The notes beneath the pieces were generated by a model. It did no database searches, was not told where the DNA came from, and was given only the letters and a program-made list of their open reading frames with translations. The translations under genes and the position numbers were made by a program. 26,772 nt of DNA from Xanthobacteraceae bacterium (GTDB taxonomy: Bacteria > Pseudomonadota > Alphaproteobacteria > Rhizobiales > Xanthobacteraceae), in contig JAIESC010000137.1 of the NCBI GenBank assembly GCA_019746355.1, positions 1-26,772 on the forward strand, given 5' to 3'. Of this stretch, positions 9,010 to 17,768 are shown piece after piece (the stretch's first letter is position 1; each line of letters begins with the position of its first letter).

Positions 9010-9039
9010 CCAAGGATTCGATGAGGCGCCAAGGATTCG
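9010..9039. repeat. Direct repeat CCAAGGATTCG, two copies
   Basis: An 11-bp sequence occurs at 9010-9020 and 9029-9039, a 19-bp period, just after the 8042-9001 gene and before the recombinase operon. It could be a protein-binding array, for example recombinase arm sites, or a chance duplication. Confidence 0.5.
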
Positions 9040-9098
9040 TTGACCACGAGGCCAAGTGAGGTTGCGTCGGTAAGAGTTGTTCAGTGTGAGTTGCGTAG

Positions 9099-10541
9099 AT
9101 GTCGGGGACGGAAGTTAGTGCGGGGGGCGGACACAATCCGGCGCAGACCGGCGTGTTTCAAATGGTTACGGACGTGCCGTCGTGCACGCCTTCCACCGTG
9201 GAACATATCGGAGACAGCGTGCCGGCACGCGGCACGCACGGCGCCTTCCGCAAGCGCGGCATGGCAACGGTTTTCAGACCTGACAGAAAGCGATTGACCG
9301 AGCTCGGTTACGAGAGGATCGCGCACGTCCCCGTGCTGTTCGATGGGCAGCATCGCTACTGCCGGGAATACAACCGCTATCTCCGGGAACGCGCCACGCT
9401 CGAATGGACGCCGCCCGGATCCACCGCCGACTATCCCGGCGAACTCTCGCTTCGGGCGAGCGCCTATCACCTGTCCAACTGGATCAAGTGGTGCGAGAAG
9501 CACGGCATCGCGTTCGGGACGGCGACGTATGACCACGTCCTGCGGTACCAGCAGGATCAGGAAAAGGGCCGCTGGTCGTCGACCGGTAAACCGCTGGAGC
9601 CGTCGACGGCGAATGCCCGGGCCGACGAGGTCACCTTTTGCCTCACGTGGGGCGCCTCGCGGAAATTGCGCGGTCCCTTCGACGTAAAGACGGTTCGCGT
9701 CGGCCTCCCGGCCCGCCACGTAGGCGGTGGACGCACGATGGCGGCCCGCACTGTGCAGCGACGGGTCGGGCGCGCGAAGGAATCGTATTCGACCGCCGTC
9801 GCGGACGCCTTTCTGCTGCCGACACCCGCGGATGTGAAGGCATGGCTTCACGCTGTGCGCGAGCGGCGCGGCCGTGCGAAGTATCTGTGCTGCCGCTTCG
9901 TCCTTGAGTGCGGACCACGCCGGCATGAAGTCGAGGCGCTGACGGTGGGACAATGGCCGGCACGCTCGGCTATCGACGACGCCCTCGCCCGCGGTCGCGT
10001 CTACGTTCCCATGAAGCTCCTCGTGACCAAGGGCAGGCGACCGCGCACGATCAAGGTGCCCGTTCGGTTTGCCGATGAAGTACGGCTCTGGATCGATGGT
10101 CATCGCAACACGCTCGTCTATCGGCTGTACAAGCGGGAGGGCCGGCGCACCGACAAGCTGTTCGTGTCGGACTCCTTCGGCCATCAAGGCATCCCTCTGA
10201 GCGCGCAGACGATCTACGACTGCTTCCATGAAGTGAAGCCGCGGCCAAGCGGGTGGTCGCCGCACAAGGGCCGTCACGCCTTCGCGTGCTTCTTCGTGCT
10301 CCACGCGTTGGAAACCGAGGCGCTCATCGATGGGCGCGCTCTGAATAAGATGCCTGTCGACTGGATCACCAACCGCGGAGAATGGTGGTTGAAGGTTCTG
10401 CAGAGGCAATTCGGCCATTCCAGCCCGGAAACGACCGAGGTCTACCTTCAATGGTTGGTCAGTGCGACCAAACTGGCAGTTCTTGCCAGCGGCTGGCACC
10501 GGTTTCTGAATAGCGACGACAACACGGGAGCCGCCCCGTGA
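9099..10541 (+). CDS. ginA: Tyrosine recombinase, GinA-like (first of trio)
   Basis: Tyrosine site-specific recombinase with a complete catalytic set: Arg274 in GPRRHEV (Glu277 following), the beta-hairpin Lys in VTKGRRPRTIKVP, His389-x-x-Arg392 in SPHKGRHAF, His440 in FGHSSPETT and nucleophile Tyr449. The N-terminal ~200 residues hold a SAM-like core-binding domain (SLRASAYHLSNWIKWCEKHG). It is the first gene of a six-gene overlapping operon; the next gene starts inside its stop codon. Three large recombinases plus a small fourth protein is the ginABCD plan of GInt genomic islands, also similar to Tn554 TnpA/B/C. The start is uncertain: ATGs at 9162 and 9261 are alternatives and none has a strong ribosome site. 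Confidence 0.88.
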   Translation: MSGTEVSAGGGHNPAQTGVFQMVTDVPSCTPSTVEHIGDSVPARGTHGAFRKRGMATVFRPDRKRLTELGYERIAHVPVLFDGQHRYCREYNRYLRERATLEWTPPGSTADYPGELSLRASAYHLSNWIKWCEKHGIAFGTATYDHVLRYQQDQEKGRWSSTGKPLEPSTANARADEVTFCLTWGASRKLRGPFDVKTVRVGLPARHVGGGRTMAARTVQRRVGRAKESYSTAVADAFLLPTPADVKAWLHAVRERRGRAKYLCCRFVLECGPRRHEVEALTVGQWPARSAIDDALARGRVYVPMKLLVTKGRRPRTIKVPVRFADEVRLWIDGHRNTLVYRLYKREGRRTDKLFVSDSFGHQGIPLSAQTIYDCFHEVKPRPSGWSPHKGRHAFACFFVLHALETEALIDGRALNKMPVDWITNRGEWWLKVLQRQFGHSSPETTEVYLQWLVSATKLAVLASGWHRFLNSDDNTGAAP

Positions 10542-12562
10542 ACTCCCGAGTGCAAATAGATCCGTCGGCCCCCTCCGCATCCGTCATCCCGATCGATCCG
10601 CTTCGTCTGTGGATCGAACCGGCCAACGGCGACGATCCGTATGAAGCGGATCTGCGCGAATTTGCTATTGGCGGTTCGGCGGAGCGTATCCCGGAGCGGT
10701 CTCGCGCCGGTTGGGCCGGAAACTTCTCCGGACGCCCCAAGCTCGCCGGCGAATTTGCCGAGATGGTGCGGGTCACGCGACCGTCCGAAGACAGGCTTAC
10801 CGCCACCCGGTGGGCGATGCGTCATCTGTATCGTTTCCTCGACGAGACTCCTGATGCTACTGAGGTTGACTCGGCGGCCGCTTTTACGGACGGCCATGGC
10901 CCCGCATTCAAGCACTGGCTGGGCCAAAGATCAGCAGGAGCTTATCGGAGCGCCAAGACCGCGCTCGACCGCATGCGCGAACTGCAGGGGCTCCCGCGCT
11001 TGTTCTGGCCGGCGAGAGCGCACGACGTCGCCTCTGCGACGGAAACAGTTGACCGCGCCGGCATGCGGCGGCTTTACCGCGCGCTGAAGAGCGAAGCGAA
11101 AAGCATCAAGGGCATGTTCGCCGAAGGCCAGCGCCTCGCCGACCGCGGCCGCGATCCCCGCGGTCAGCGCCGCATTCCCGGGAGTGCCGCTTGGCATCGT
11201 CGGGAAAACCATGCCTGGCTTGTGAGAGAGTTGACCTGCGAGCGGCTGATCGACCGCAAGGAATTGCTCGCTGACGGCGGCCAAGGACTGATCAAAGCGA
11301 ACGACCCGGACACGGAAAAGCACGACGGCCCGGAGTATCTCGTTCCTAGCATGACCGAACGCGGACGCGAGGGCATGGTTGGCAAGCTTCGTTGGTTTCA
11401 TCCGAGCTACCACGACACCGCTATCTTCCTATGGTTGTTTCTCGTCGGCACCGGCTGGAATCTGTCGACAGCATTGGCGGTGGACGTATCCGTGGACGTA
11501 TCCGGGAACGAGACGTGGCTCCAGCGCCATCCCCACAAGGACGACTACGTCGTCATCCATGCCTTCAAGGGCCGCGCCGACCGGCACCAGTTAGCGCTGT
11601 CGATGGAGCGTCCGGAGTGGCATCCCTACCGCATCGTCCAATTCATGGTCGAGCGGACACGGCCCCTGCGCGCGACGTTGCGCTATCGGCTTGAGCAAAT
11701 ACGCGAGAAGCATCGCCGGGCGCCGTCGCGGAAGTCCGAGCAGCGCATTGCCGCGCTTGAGGCTTCGTTGAGAAGCCCGTGGCTCTACCACGTGGTGAAC
11801 AAGACGGGAGAAGTCGGATCCTTCCACAACGAAGACGCGGGGCGGCTCAATGAGATCGTACGCGGCGTCGTCGGCAAGCACGGCCTCTTGGACGAGCATC
11901 CTTCTCTTGCGGAGATGATGACGTCCGTCGCCCGGGATGCGTGGATCGGGTACGCCTACGTCCAGTCCGGCTATCACGTGATGATGACGAAGCTGGCTGC
12001 GCAGCAGGCCAACGCGCGCATGCTGAAGTATTATCTGCGCCAGCGTCGCTATCGTGATCACAGCGAAGATCAGGTCCGGACCTTCCACGAAGCGGTGTTC
12101 GGCGAGCTGCGCGCCGGCCGCGCCGTCGATCCGACCAGACTGCGTCTGCTGGTCCGCAACGGCGAGATCACCGAGGATCAGGAGCGGCGTCTTCTGGACC
12201 TTCGGCAGCGCACGCGTCTCGGCATGGGTTGTCTCGATCCGACCCGTCCTCCCCGCGAAATCGCACCGGGCCATCGGGATGGAATGGTATGCCGGGTGCA
12301 GCGCTGCACCGGCTGCCGCCACGGCGTGGTCTTCGCCGAAAGCCTCGTTCCGCTTGCGCGCGCTTGCGCCGAGCTCATCTTCATCAAGCGCTCGATACCG
12401 CTTACGGCATGGACGGGATCTTCGTTCGAGGACGAGCTAGCCTCGTTGGAAGAGACGTTGCTGCAGTTCGATGCGGCGACCGTGGAAGCCGAAATCACAG
12501 TTTGGCTCGGCAAACTCAAATCGGGAGATGTGTTCCCCCATGACACGTATCCCGGCTACTAA
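10538..12562 (+). CDS. ginB: Degenerate tyrosine recombinase, GinB-like (second of trio)
   Basis: A 674-residue recombinase-fold protein starting at GTG, with GGGAG 7 nt upstream and a 4-nt overlap with ginA. The catalytic domain is recognisable by spacing, but key residues are changed. The first Arg box reads GTGWNLSTALAV (Asn308 for Arg, Thr311 for Glu). The H-x-x-R box reads SVARDAW (Ser463 for His; Arg466 kept). The GH box reads AQQANARMLKYY, with Gln489/490 where His belongs and Tyr498/499 at the nucleophile spacing. AFKGRAD may supply the Lys. A putative zinc knuckle follows (Cys585, Cys590, Cys593, His595). Likely a structural or targeting subunit of the trio rather than an independent recombinase. 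Confidence 0.8.
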   Translation: MNSRVQIDPSAPSASVIPIDPLRLWIEPANGDDPYEADLREFAIGGSAERIPERSRAGWAGNFSGRPKLAGEFAEMVRVTRPSEDRLTATRWAMRHLYRFLDETPDATEVDSAAAFTDGHGPAFKHWLGQRSAGAYRSAKTALDRMRELQGLPRLFWPARAHDVASATETVDRAGMRRLYRALKSEAKSIKGMFAEGQRLADRGRDPRGQRRIPGSAAWHRRENHAWLVRELTCERLIDRKELLADGGQGLIKANDPDTEKHDGPEYLVPSMTERGREGMVGKLRWFHPSYHDTAIFLWLFLVGTGWNLSTALAVDVSVDVSGNETWLQRHPHKDDYVVIHAFKGRADRHQLALSMERPEWHPYRIVQFMVERTRPLRATLRYRLEQIREKHRRAPSRKSEQRIAALEASLRSPWLYHVVNKTGEVGSFHNEDAGRLNEIVRGVVGKHGLLDEHPSLAEMMTSVARDAWIGYAYVQSGYHVMMTKLAAQQANARMLKYYLRQRRYRDHSEDQVRTFHEAVFGELRAGRAVDPTRLRLLVRNGEITEDQERRLLDLRQRTRLGMGCLDPTRPPREIAPGHRDGMVCRVQRCTGCRHGVVFAESLVPLARACAELIFIKRSIPLTAWTGSSFEDELASLEETLLQFDAATVEAEITVWLGKLKSGDVFPHDTYPGY

Positions 12563-14582
12563 TCTCGATCGAGCGGACTTCGGTGCGTGGCGTGACGGCC
12601 TCTCCGTCGAGCTCGGCAACTTTTCGGATCTGGCGGCGCGCTCATGGGCGGAAGTCCGCTTGATCGAGATTTTCCCGGGCGTTCGCCTTGGAGACGCTGT
12701 CCTGATCCTGCCTTTTGATTGGATGCCGCGTGGCCCGTCGCAGCGCGCATCGGCCAGGACGGTGGATCCGGCGAAAGCTGGCATACCGGAAGATCCGAAG
12801 ATAGCCGCAGCGCGCGATGAGTCCATTCGTCGCGCGCTGCTGGCATTATGGCTTCCCCATGCCACGCTGACGGGCATCCGGCAGTCCAAACCCAACACAT
12901 GGCTGCTGAACGCGCGCGTTCTCTTCGACGTCGCCCGTTGGCAGTTGAAACACCGGCCGTCTGCTGACGGCTCGGTCTTCTCGCATCTTACCTTGTCGGA
13001 TGTATTGACCGGCCTCCTGCCGGGGATCGGCGGCAGCGAGCGCCGGCGCGCCGACGTCCGCACGCTGCTTCGGTCTCTCATTGATGCCGGCCAACGGGGT
13101 CTGCTGACCGACTGGCCGAAGATATATGCGGACGACCCGGTGGTCGGCTCGGAGAGAGAGACGTCGCACAAGAACGCCCCTCCGATCGTGCGCCTCGAAA
13201 AGAAGGAAGCGCAAAGCTGGCAGCCTTTTTCGGACGAATTTGTCACCGCCATGATTTCCCGTGCGATGTGGTTCCAGCGGCACCTCGCGAAGCCGCTGTT
13301 GGAATGCTGGACCGGGCTCCGTGCCATTGCCGCTGAAGAAGAGGCTGCCGGCCGCTCGACCTCGCACCCGAGCGTGGTCAAACGGCGCGCGGAATATCTG
13401 CGCGGCTTCGGCTGGACGGATGAGCAAGGCGTGCAGATAGCCGAACTGCCGTTCGACCTGACGAAGACCGTGAACGGAGAAACGCGCGCATCTCGGGAAT
13501 GGCCGCCGTATGAGCCCAAGGTCGTATTCCGGCTGGTGACGACGCTGCAGGCGTTGAACCTGGCAATGATAGCATTCTGCACTGGCGGCCGGTCAGGAGA
13601 GCTCGGCGATGCCCGTGATCTGCCACGCAGTCCGGGCGTTCCGCGGCTTATCTCCCGCACATTCAAACTCATTGGTGATGTCGGCGGCGAGGAACGGGAT
13701 TGGCCGCTGCATCCGGCAGCCCTGCGGGCCTACGACATCCAGTGCATTCTTGCGCGCTTGGTTCGCGCGCAGGGCACAGATCACCTCTGGGTGATGACCA
13801 ACATGCCGGGACTCGGGGGTCCTCTCCTCAACCTGACCGAGCCCTTGGTCGCGGCCGTCGAACATCTCGGCCTAACGGAACTTGCAAAGCCGGATCGCGC
13901 ACACGCGCATCGGTGGAGGCACACCGTCGCTCGCCTCGTCGCTTTGTCGGTGGTCGGAGCGCCGCAGGTGCTCCTTGATCTCTTCGGACACCGCGATCTC
14001 GACATGACGTTGCGGTACATGCTCTCGGATCCGGACGTCGTCGAGGATGCGACCAAAGTGGCGCGCGAGACGGCATTAGTCCTTGCCGAAGAGGCGATCG
14101 CCGAGACCTTGGAAGGCACGGTCTCGGGTCCTGCCGCCGAGCCTTTACGGCAGGGGCTTCGCGGCTTGGGTATGCGCCGCGGGGAAACTGCGTTCGGCTC
14201 CGTATCGCTGCGTGAGACCGCGGAAATCCTCACCTTCAATTCTCGCCATTGGGAGTTGGTCCGCCCGGGTGTCCTCTGCACCAAGACGCTCGGTGAGTTC
14301 GGTCCATGCACCCGCGGCCGCGGTGCTCCGGATCCGGGCGGCTGCCGTACCGATTGCGATCACCGTCTTGAACTCGGCCGCGCGAAACGCGCGTGCAAAC
14401 AGGCTCTGGAAGCGCTGCTCGCCGAACTGGCCGCCGCTGAACAAGCCGGCGAAAGCATGCTCTCCGCAAGTTTGGAGGGGCAGATACTCGCCCAGCTGAA
14501 ACGATGGGACGAAGTGCGCGAGCGGGTCTTAACCAGCAACCCGGCAGCTCGCCGGATTTGGGAGGGGCGTGGGCGTGAGTAG
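12540..14582 (+). CDS. ginC: Tyrosine recombinase, GinC-like (third of trio)
   Basis: A 680-residue tyrosine recombinase. Start MTRIPATN at 12540, with GGGAG 12 nt upstream, overlaps ginB by 23 nt; the frame is open further upstream but inside ginB coding sequence. Catalytic residues are intact: Arg351 and Glu354 in TGGRSGEL, His457-x-x-Arg460 in HRWRHTVA, His484 in LFGHRDLDMT and Tyr493. The C-terminal tail carries a likely zinc-binding cluster (Cys580, Cys590, Cys602, Cys606, His608; GPCTRGRG and GGCRTDCDHRLE) and ends in a helical region rich in Ala, Glu and Leu (ALEALLAELAAAEQAGE). Cys-rich tails on large recombinases are seen in Tn554 TnpB-type and GInt proteins. Confidence 0.86.
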   Translation: MTRIPATNLDRADFGAWRDGLSVELGNFSDLAARSWAEVRLIEIFPGVRLGDAVLILPFDWMPRGPSQRASARTVDPAKAGIPEDPKIAAARDESIRRALLALWLPHATLTGIRQSKPNTWLLNARVLFDVARWQLKHRPSADGSVFSHLTLSDVLTGLLPGIGGSERRRADVRTLLRSLIDAGQRGLLTDWPKIYADDPVVGSERETSHKNAPPIVRLEKKEAQSWQPFSDEFVTAMISRAMWFQRHLAKPLLECWTGLRAIAAEEEAAGRSTSHPSVVKRRAEYLRGFGWTDEQGVQIAELPFDLTKTVNGETRASREWPPYEPKVVFRLVTTLQALNLAMIAFCTGGRSGELGDARDLPRSPGVPRLISRTFKLIGDVGGEERDWPLHPAALRAYDIQCILARLVRAQGTDHLWVMTNMPGLGGPLLNLTEPLVAAVEHLGLTELAKPDRAHAHRWRHTVARLVALSVVGAPQVLLDLFGHRDLDMTLRYMLSDPDVVEDATKVARETALVLAEEAIAETLEGTVSGPAAEPLRQGLRGLGMRRGETAFGSVSLRETAEILTFNSRHWELVRPGVLCTKTLGEFGPCTRGRGAPDPGGCRTDCDHRLELGRAKRACKQALEALLAELAAAEQAGESMLSASLEGQILAQLKRWDEVRERVLTSNPAARRIWEGRGRE

Positions 14583-15081
14583 GACAAGGAAACGGGGGCG
14601 TTCCGACATTGCGAAGGACGGACGCCGCGAAACGGTTCGACGCCAAATGGACAGCGTGACGGCCGTGAAGGCGGCGATGCGCGAAATCGAGCGAGACATC
14701 GAGACAAACGGCGGAATCTATCCGTTCAACAACGGCCGGCTGACGCTGCAGGAACTGCTGCGGCGGGCCAAGAAGAGCTCTGCCTATCTGGAGAAGAAAT
14801 CGCCGGCGATCGTCGCGCTCAAGAGGGATGTGCGTGCCTGGCTTGCTTCGGCCACCGGCAAGATGATCGTCGGCGCGAAAAACATTCGTCGCGAAGTGAC
14901 CGCGCGGGTGGGAGAAGCTTCCGACGAGGTCAAAGCCATCAAGCAGGCATGGGCCGAAGCTGAACTGGAGTTCGCCGAAGCCGAGAAGACCATCGACAAG
15001 CTGAAGCAGGAAAACGCGTCGCTGCAGCGGCGTCTTTCTGAAGGCAAGATCGTGCCGCTGGGACGGGGCCGGTCGAAATGA
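14575..15081 (+). CDS. ginD: Small HTH/coiled-coil protein, GinD/TnpC-like
   Basis: A 168-residue, strongly basic protein in the fourth-gene position of the GInt operon. The GTG start at 14575 has GGAGGGG 7-9 nt upstream; an in-frame GTG at 14569 is too close to that site. Residues ~45-95 (GGIYPFNNGRLTLQELLRRAKKSSAYLEKK) look like a helix-turn-helix of the type found in small TnpC-like recombination factors, and ~116-156 (EVKAIKQAWAEAELEFAEAEKTIDKLKQENASL, in part) form a coiled coil. It overlaps ginC by 8 nt and the next gene by ATGA. Probably a DNA-binding accessory or directionality factor; this is inference from position and architecture. Confidence 0.7.
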   Translation: MSRTRKRGRSDIAKDGRRETVRRQMDSVTAVKAAMREIERDIETNGGIYPFNNGRLTLQELLRRAKKSSAYLEKKSPAIVALKRDVRAWLASATGKMIVGAKNIRREVTARVGEASDEVKAIKQAWAEAELEFAEAEKTIDKLKQENASLQRRLSEGKIVPLGRGRSK

Positions 15082-15539
15082 GTCCCCGCTCCGTCGTCCC
15101 GAATATCCTCGACAGGCTGGAGCCGCACCTCGAAGCGCTCGAACTCGCATGGTCGGCCCAGCCCGAGGACAGCCGCGAGCCGACGCTACCCTCCACTCCC
15201 GAAGGCAAGATCAACGTACGTCAGCTTGTCCGCGACCTTGGCCTTCGTGAAACCCTGGAGCAGCATTTCTTCCGCAAGCCGGAGCTTGCCGGCCCGGTGA
15301 ATGCACTTGCGCGCATCCAGGGCCTCAAGCCGATCGGATCGCGGATGCTCGACGACGTCGCCGACGAAGGTGTCCGCCAGCGACTGAAGCGGTCGAGCGA
15401 CGACCGGTCCGAACTCCGCAAGGCTCTCGCCGAGCGCGAGGCGCTGGTGGAATCGCTACGTGCGGAGAACTCCCGTCTGAGGGCCAGGTTGGGGCTCGTC
15501 GAGGAGACCGGCCTGATCATGCGCGACGGCACGAAATGA
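15078..15539 (+). CDS. Second small HTH/coiled-coil protein of the recombinase operon
   Basis: A 153-residue protein with ATGA overlaps at both ends. Residues ~42-90 (PEGKINVRQLVRDLGLRETL...) resemble the HTH segment of the preceding protein in layout (G-K/R-I/L-x-V/L-x-x-L-V/L-R), and ~108-143 form a coiled coil (ELRKALAEREALVESLRAENSRLRARL). The shared architecture suggests the two genes are distant paralogues or partners forming a hetero-coiled-coil. No named family is recognised. It sits between ginD and the helicase gene, so it may link the recombinases to the helicase. Confidence 0.6.
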   Translation: MSPRSVVPNILDRLEPHLEALELAWSAQPEDSREPTLPSTPEGKINVRQLVRDLGLRETLEQHFFRKPELAGPVNALARIQGLKPIGSRMLDDVADEGVRQRLKRSSDDRSELRKALAEREALVESLRAENSRLRARLGLVEETGLIMRDGTK

Positions 15540-17740
15540 CGCTTGTCGTCGTGGACGCCATCGTCAGCCGCCGCGACTTCGGCATGATCCTCGCGGGACG
15601 CATCGCCGGCGATGGCGCCCGTTCCGGCGAGAGCGTCCGCGTGAAGGCTTCCAGTACGGCATTGCTCGGCGAGCCGGGCGTCGGCGAGACATGGTCGGTC
15701 GAAGGCGAAATCGAGCAGACGCGGTGGGGTCCGCAGATCGCCGCCACCCGTGCCGTGCGCAATCTGCCGAGCGGCCGGCTGATGATCGATTTCCTGCAGA
15801 CCGTCGGCGGCATCGGCAGGACGCGCGCCACGCGGCTGTGGGACGCCTTCGAGGATCGTCTTCCGGAGGCGCTGGAAGTAGGTGACGTAGCCGCTATCGC
15901 GGCGGTCATGGACCCGCACCGCCCGGTGCTTGGCCCGCGGCTCGCGGCCGCGGCCATCGCCGCGTGGAATTGCGCATCCGGCCAAGCCAAGCTGGTTGAA
16001 TGGTTGGCTGCCGCCGGACTGACGGACCTCAAGATCGTCAAGCGCGTCCATGCGCTGCTCGGTGACGACGCCCCTGCCCGACTTCAGGCCAATCCATGGT
16101 GTCTCGTTCCCCTGGCCCCCTGGAGTCAGGTTGATGAACTTGGCCTTCGCCTGCTTCGAGAAGCCGGCTGCGCCTCGCCGGTGGACGATCCGAGGCGGCT
16201 CATCGGCGCTACCGACGCCGTGATGAAGGACGCGATCGCTCAGGGCTCGACCGCACTGACGGAAGAAACCTTCCGCGAAGAACTGGCCGCCAAACTCAGA
16301 TTGAAGCCGAGCTCGCCCGCCATCGCTCATGCCCATGATCTGGCTCTCCGCCACCGCGCCGTCGTCCCCGGCAACGGGTTGCTGCGCGCCCCGGGCGCTG
16401 CCCTCATGGAAGACGCCGTCGTCCGCCGTTTGGCGACGATGGCAGCGGCCACCTTCCCTGAGGCTCTCCGGAGGTCTCTAGGAGGCTTCACGGACCAAAC
16501 CGGCTCTCTGCACCCTGAACAGGCCGATGCGGTCAGGCGGGCCCTTTCTACCGGCTTCGTATGCCTGCGGGGCGGCGCGGGCACCGGCAAAACTCATGTC
16601 GCTCGGGCAATATGCTCCGCATGGGTGGGCGCCGGCGGCACCTTGCTGCTGGCTGCGGTGGCCGGAAAGGCTGCATTGAGGCTGTCTCGCTCGACCAGTC
16701 GCTTGGCGCGGACGCTGTTTCGCACCATCCGCGAACTCGACGAACGCGAGGGCATCGAGCGCAAGATCGCCGCTGGCGGACTTGACCAGGCCGAACTCGA
16801 AAAGATGACCAAACGCCTTCCCGATCTGGCCTACGCTGGGCCGGACACGCTATGCGTCATCGACGAAAGTTCGATGGTCGATCTGCCCTCGCTTTTCGGG
16901 CTCCTCCGCCGCCTGCCCGACGGTGCCCGGCTTCTCATGATCGGCGACGAGAAGCAGCTGCCTCCGGTCGGCTTCGGTGTGCTCTTCCACCGTTTCGTCC
17001 ATGATCCTGGCGTCACCGCCGGTCTGACCGTGATCCATCGTCAGGCTGCGGACAGCGGCATCCCCGGTACGGCCGCGGCACTGCGCCGGCGTGAGCTGCC
17101 GCCGCTGCCGGCCTACGCCGGCCCTGCCGAGGGTGCATCCCTACTGGAGGTTTCCGGCCGTGAGGCGATCGCTGAAAGCGTGAAGCGTGTCTACGATGAG
17201 CTCTCTGGCGACGGCGAGGTGCTGGTCGTCACCCCGGTCAACGAAGGTCCTTGCGGCGTACTCGCCCTCAATCGGCATCTGCATGACGCCTACAAGGCGC
17301 GGACCGGACTGCAGGAGATGCGCGGGTCGCTTGGCGAAATCTTCTCGCCGGGAGAGCCGGTGGTCCACCGCCGCAACGACTACAAGCGGGGCCTGTTCAA
17401 CGGCTCGATGGGCAAGATTAAACGCATCGAGCCGGCCGCTGGCGGGATCGGCGCCGTCTTCGACGACGAAGAACACGCATTCCAACCGGACGAAATGGTG
17501 GACCTGTCGCTGGGGTACGTCCTGACCTGTCACCGCGGCCAGGGGAGCGAAGCCTCGCGCGTGATCGTGGCCCTACCACAGAGCCGAGTGCTTGACCCGT
17601 CATGGCTGTACACCGCGGTGACGCGGGCCAAGCGACAGGTCGTCGTCGTCGGCGAGTCCAGAACTCTTGTGGATGCTTTGGGGCGGCCATGGGCTGCCGA
17701 CCGCCGCCTTACAGGGCTGGTCTGGCCGCCCACCGCTTGA
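15536..17740 (+). CDS. RecD2-like superfamily 1B DNA helicase
   Basis: A 734-residue ATPase, the usual RecD2 length, last gene of the operon and starting by ATGA overlap. The N-terminal ~70 residues resemble the RecD2 OB-like domain (SVRVKASSTALLGEPGVGETWSVEGE, in part). A helix-hairpin-helix region (FLQTVGGIGRTRATRLWDAF, ~85-104) is followed by the helicase core: Walker A GGAGTGKT (346-353), Walker B VIDESS (Asp443, Glu444), motif III GDEKQLPPVG (from Gly470), IHRQ, and the UvrD-C2-like motifs LTCHRGQGSEAS (663-674) and YTAVTRAKR with Arg697. All motifs look intact. RecD2 unwinds DNA 5' to 3'. Operon position suggests work on recombination or replication of the element rather than RecBCD function, as no recB or recC is nearby. 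Confidence 0.88.
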   Translation: MTLVVVDAIVSRRDFGMILAGRIAGDGARSGESVRVKASSTALLGEPGVGETWSVEGEIEQTRWGPQIAATRAVRNLPSGRLMIDFLQTVGGIGRTRATRLWDAFEDRLPEALEVGDVAAIAAVMDPHRPVLGPRLAAAAIAAWNCASGQAKLVEWLAAAGLTDLKIVKRVHALLGDDAPARLQANPWCLVPLAPWSQVDELGLRLLREAGCASPVDDPRRLIGATDAVMKDAIAQGSTALTEETFREELAAKLRLKPSSPAIAHAHDLALRHRAVVPGNGLLRAPGAALMEDAVVRRLATMAAATFPEALRRSLGGFTDQTGSLHPEQADAVRRALSTGFVCLRGGAGTGKTHVARAICSAWVGAGGTLLLAAVAGKAALRLSRSTSRLARTLFRTIRELDEREGIERKIAAGGLDQAELEKMTKRLPDLAYAGPDTLCVIDESSMVDLPSLFGLLRRLPDGARLLMIGDEKQLPPVGFGVLFHRFVHDPGVTAGLTVIHRQAADSGIPGTAAALRRRELPPLPAYAGPAEGASLLEVSGREAIAESVKRVYDELSGDGEVLVVTPVNEGPCGVLALNRHLHDAYKARTGLQEMRGSLGEIFSPGEPVVHRRNDYKRGLFNGSMGKIKRIEPAAGGIGAVFDDEEHAFQPDEMVDLSLGYVLTCHRGQGSEASRVIVALPQSRVLDPSWLYTAVTRAKRQVVVVGESRTLVDALGRPWAADRRLTGLVWPPTA

Positions 17741-17768
17741 GCTTGCGGCAGCTAATTCCTGCCTTCGC

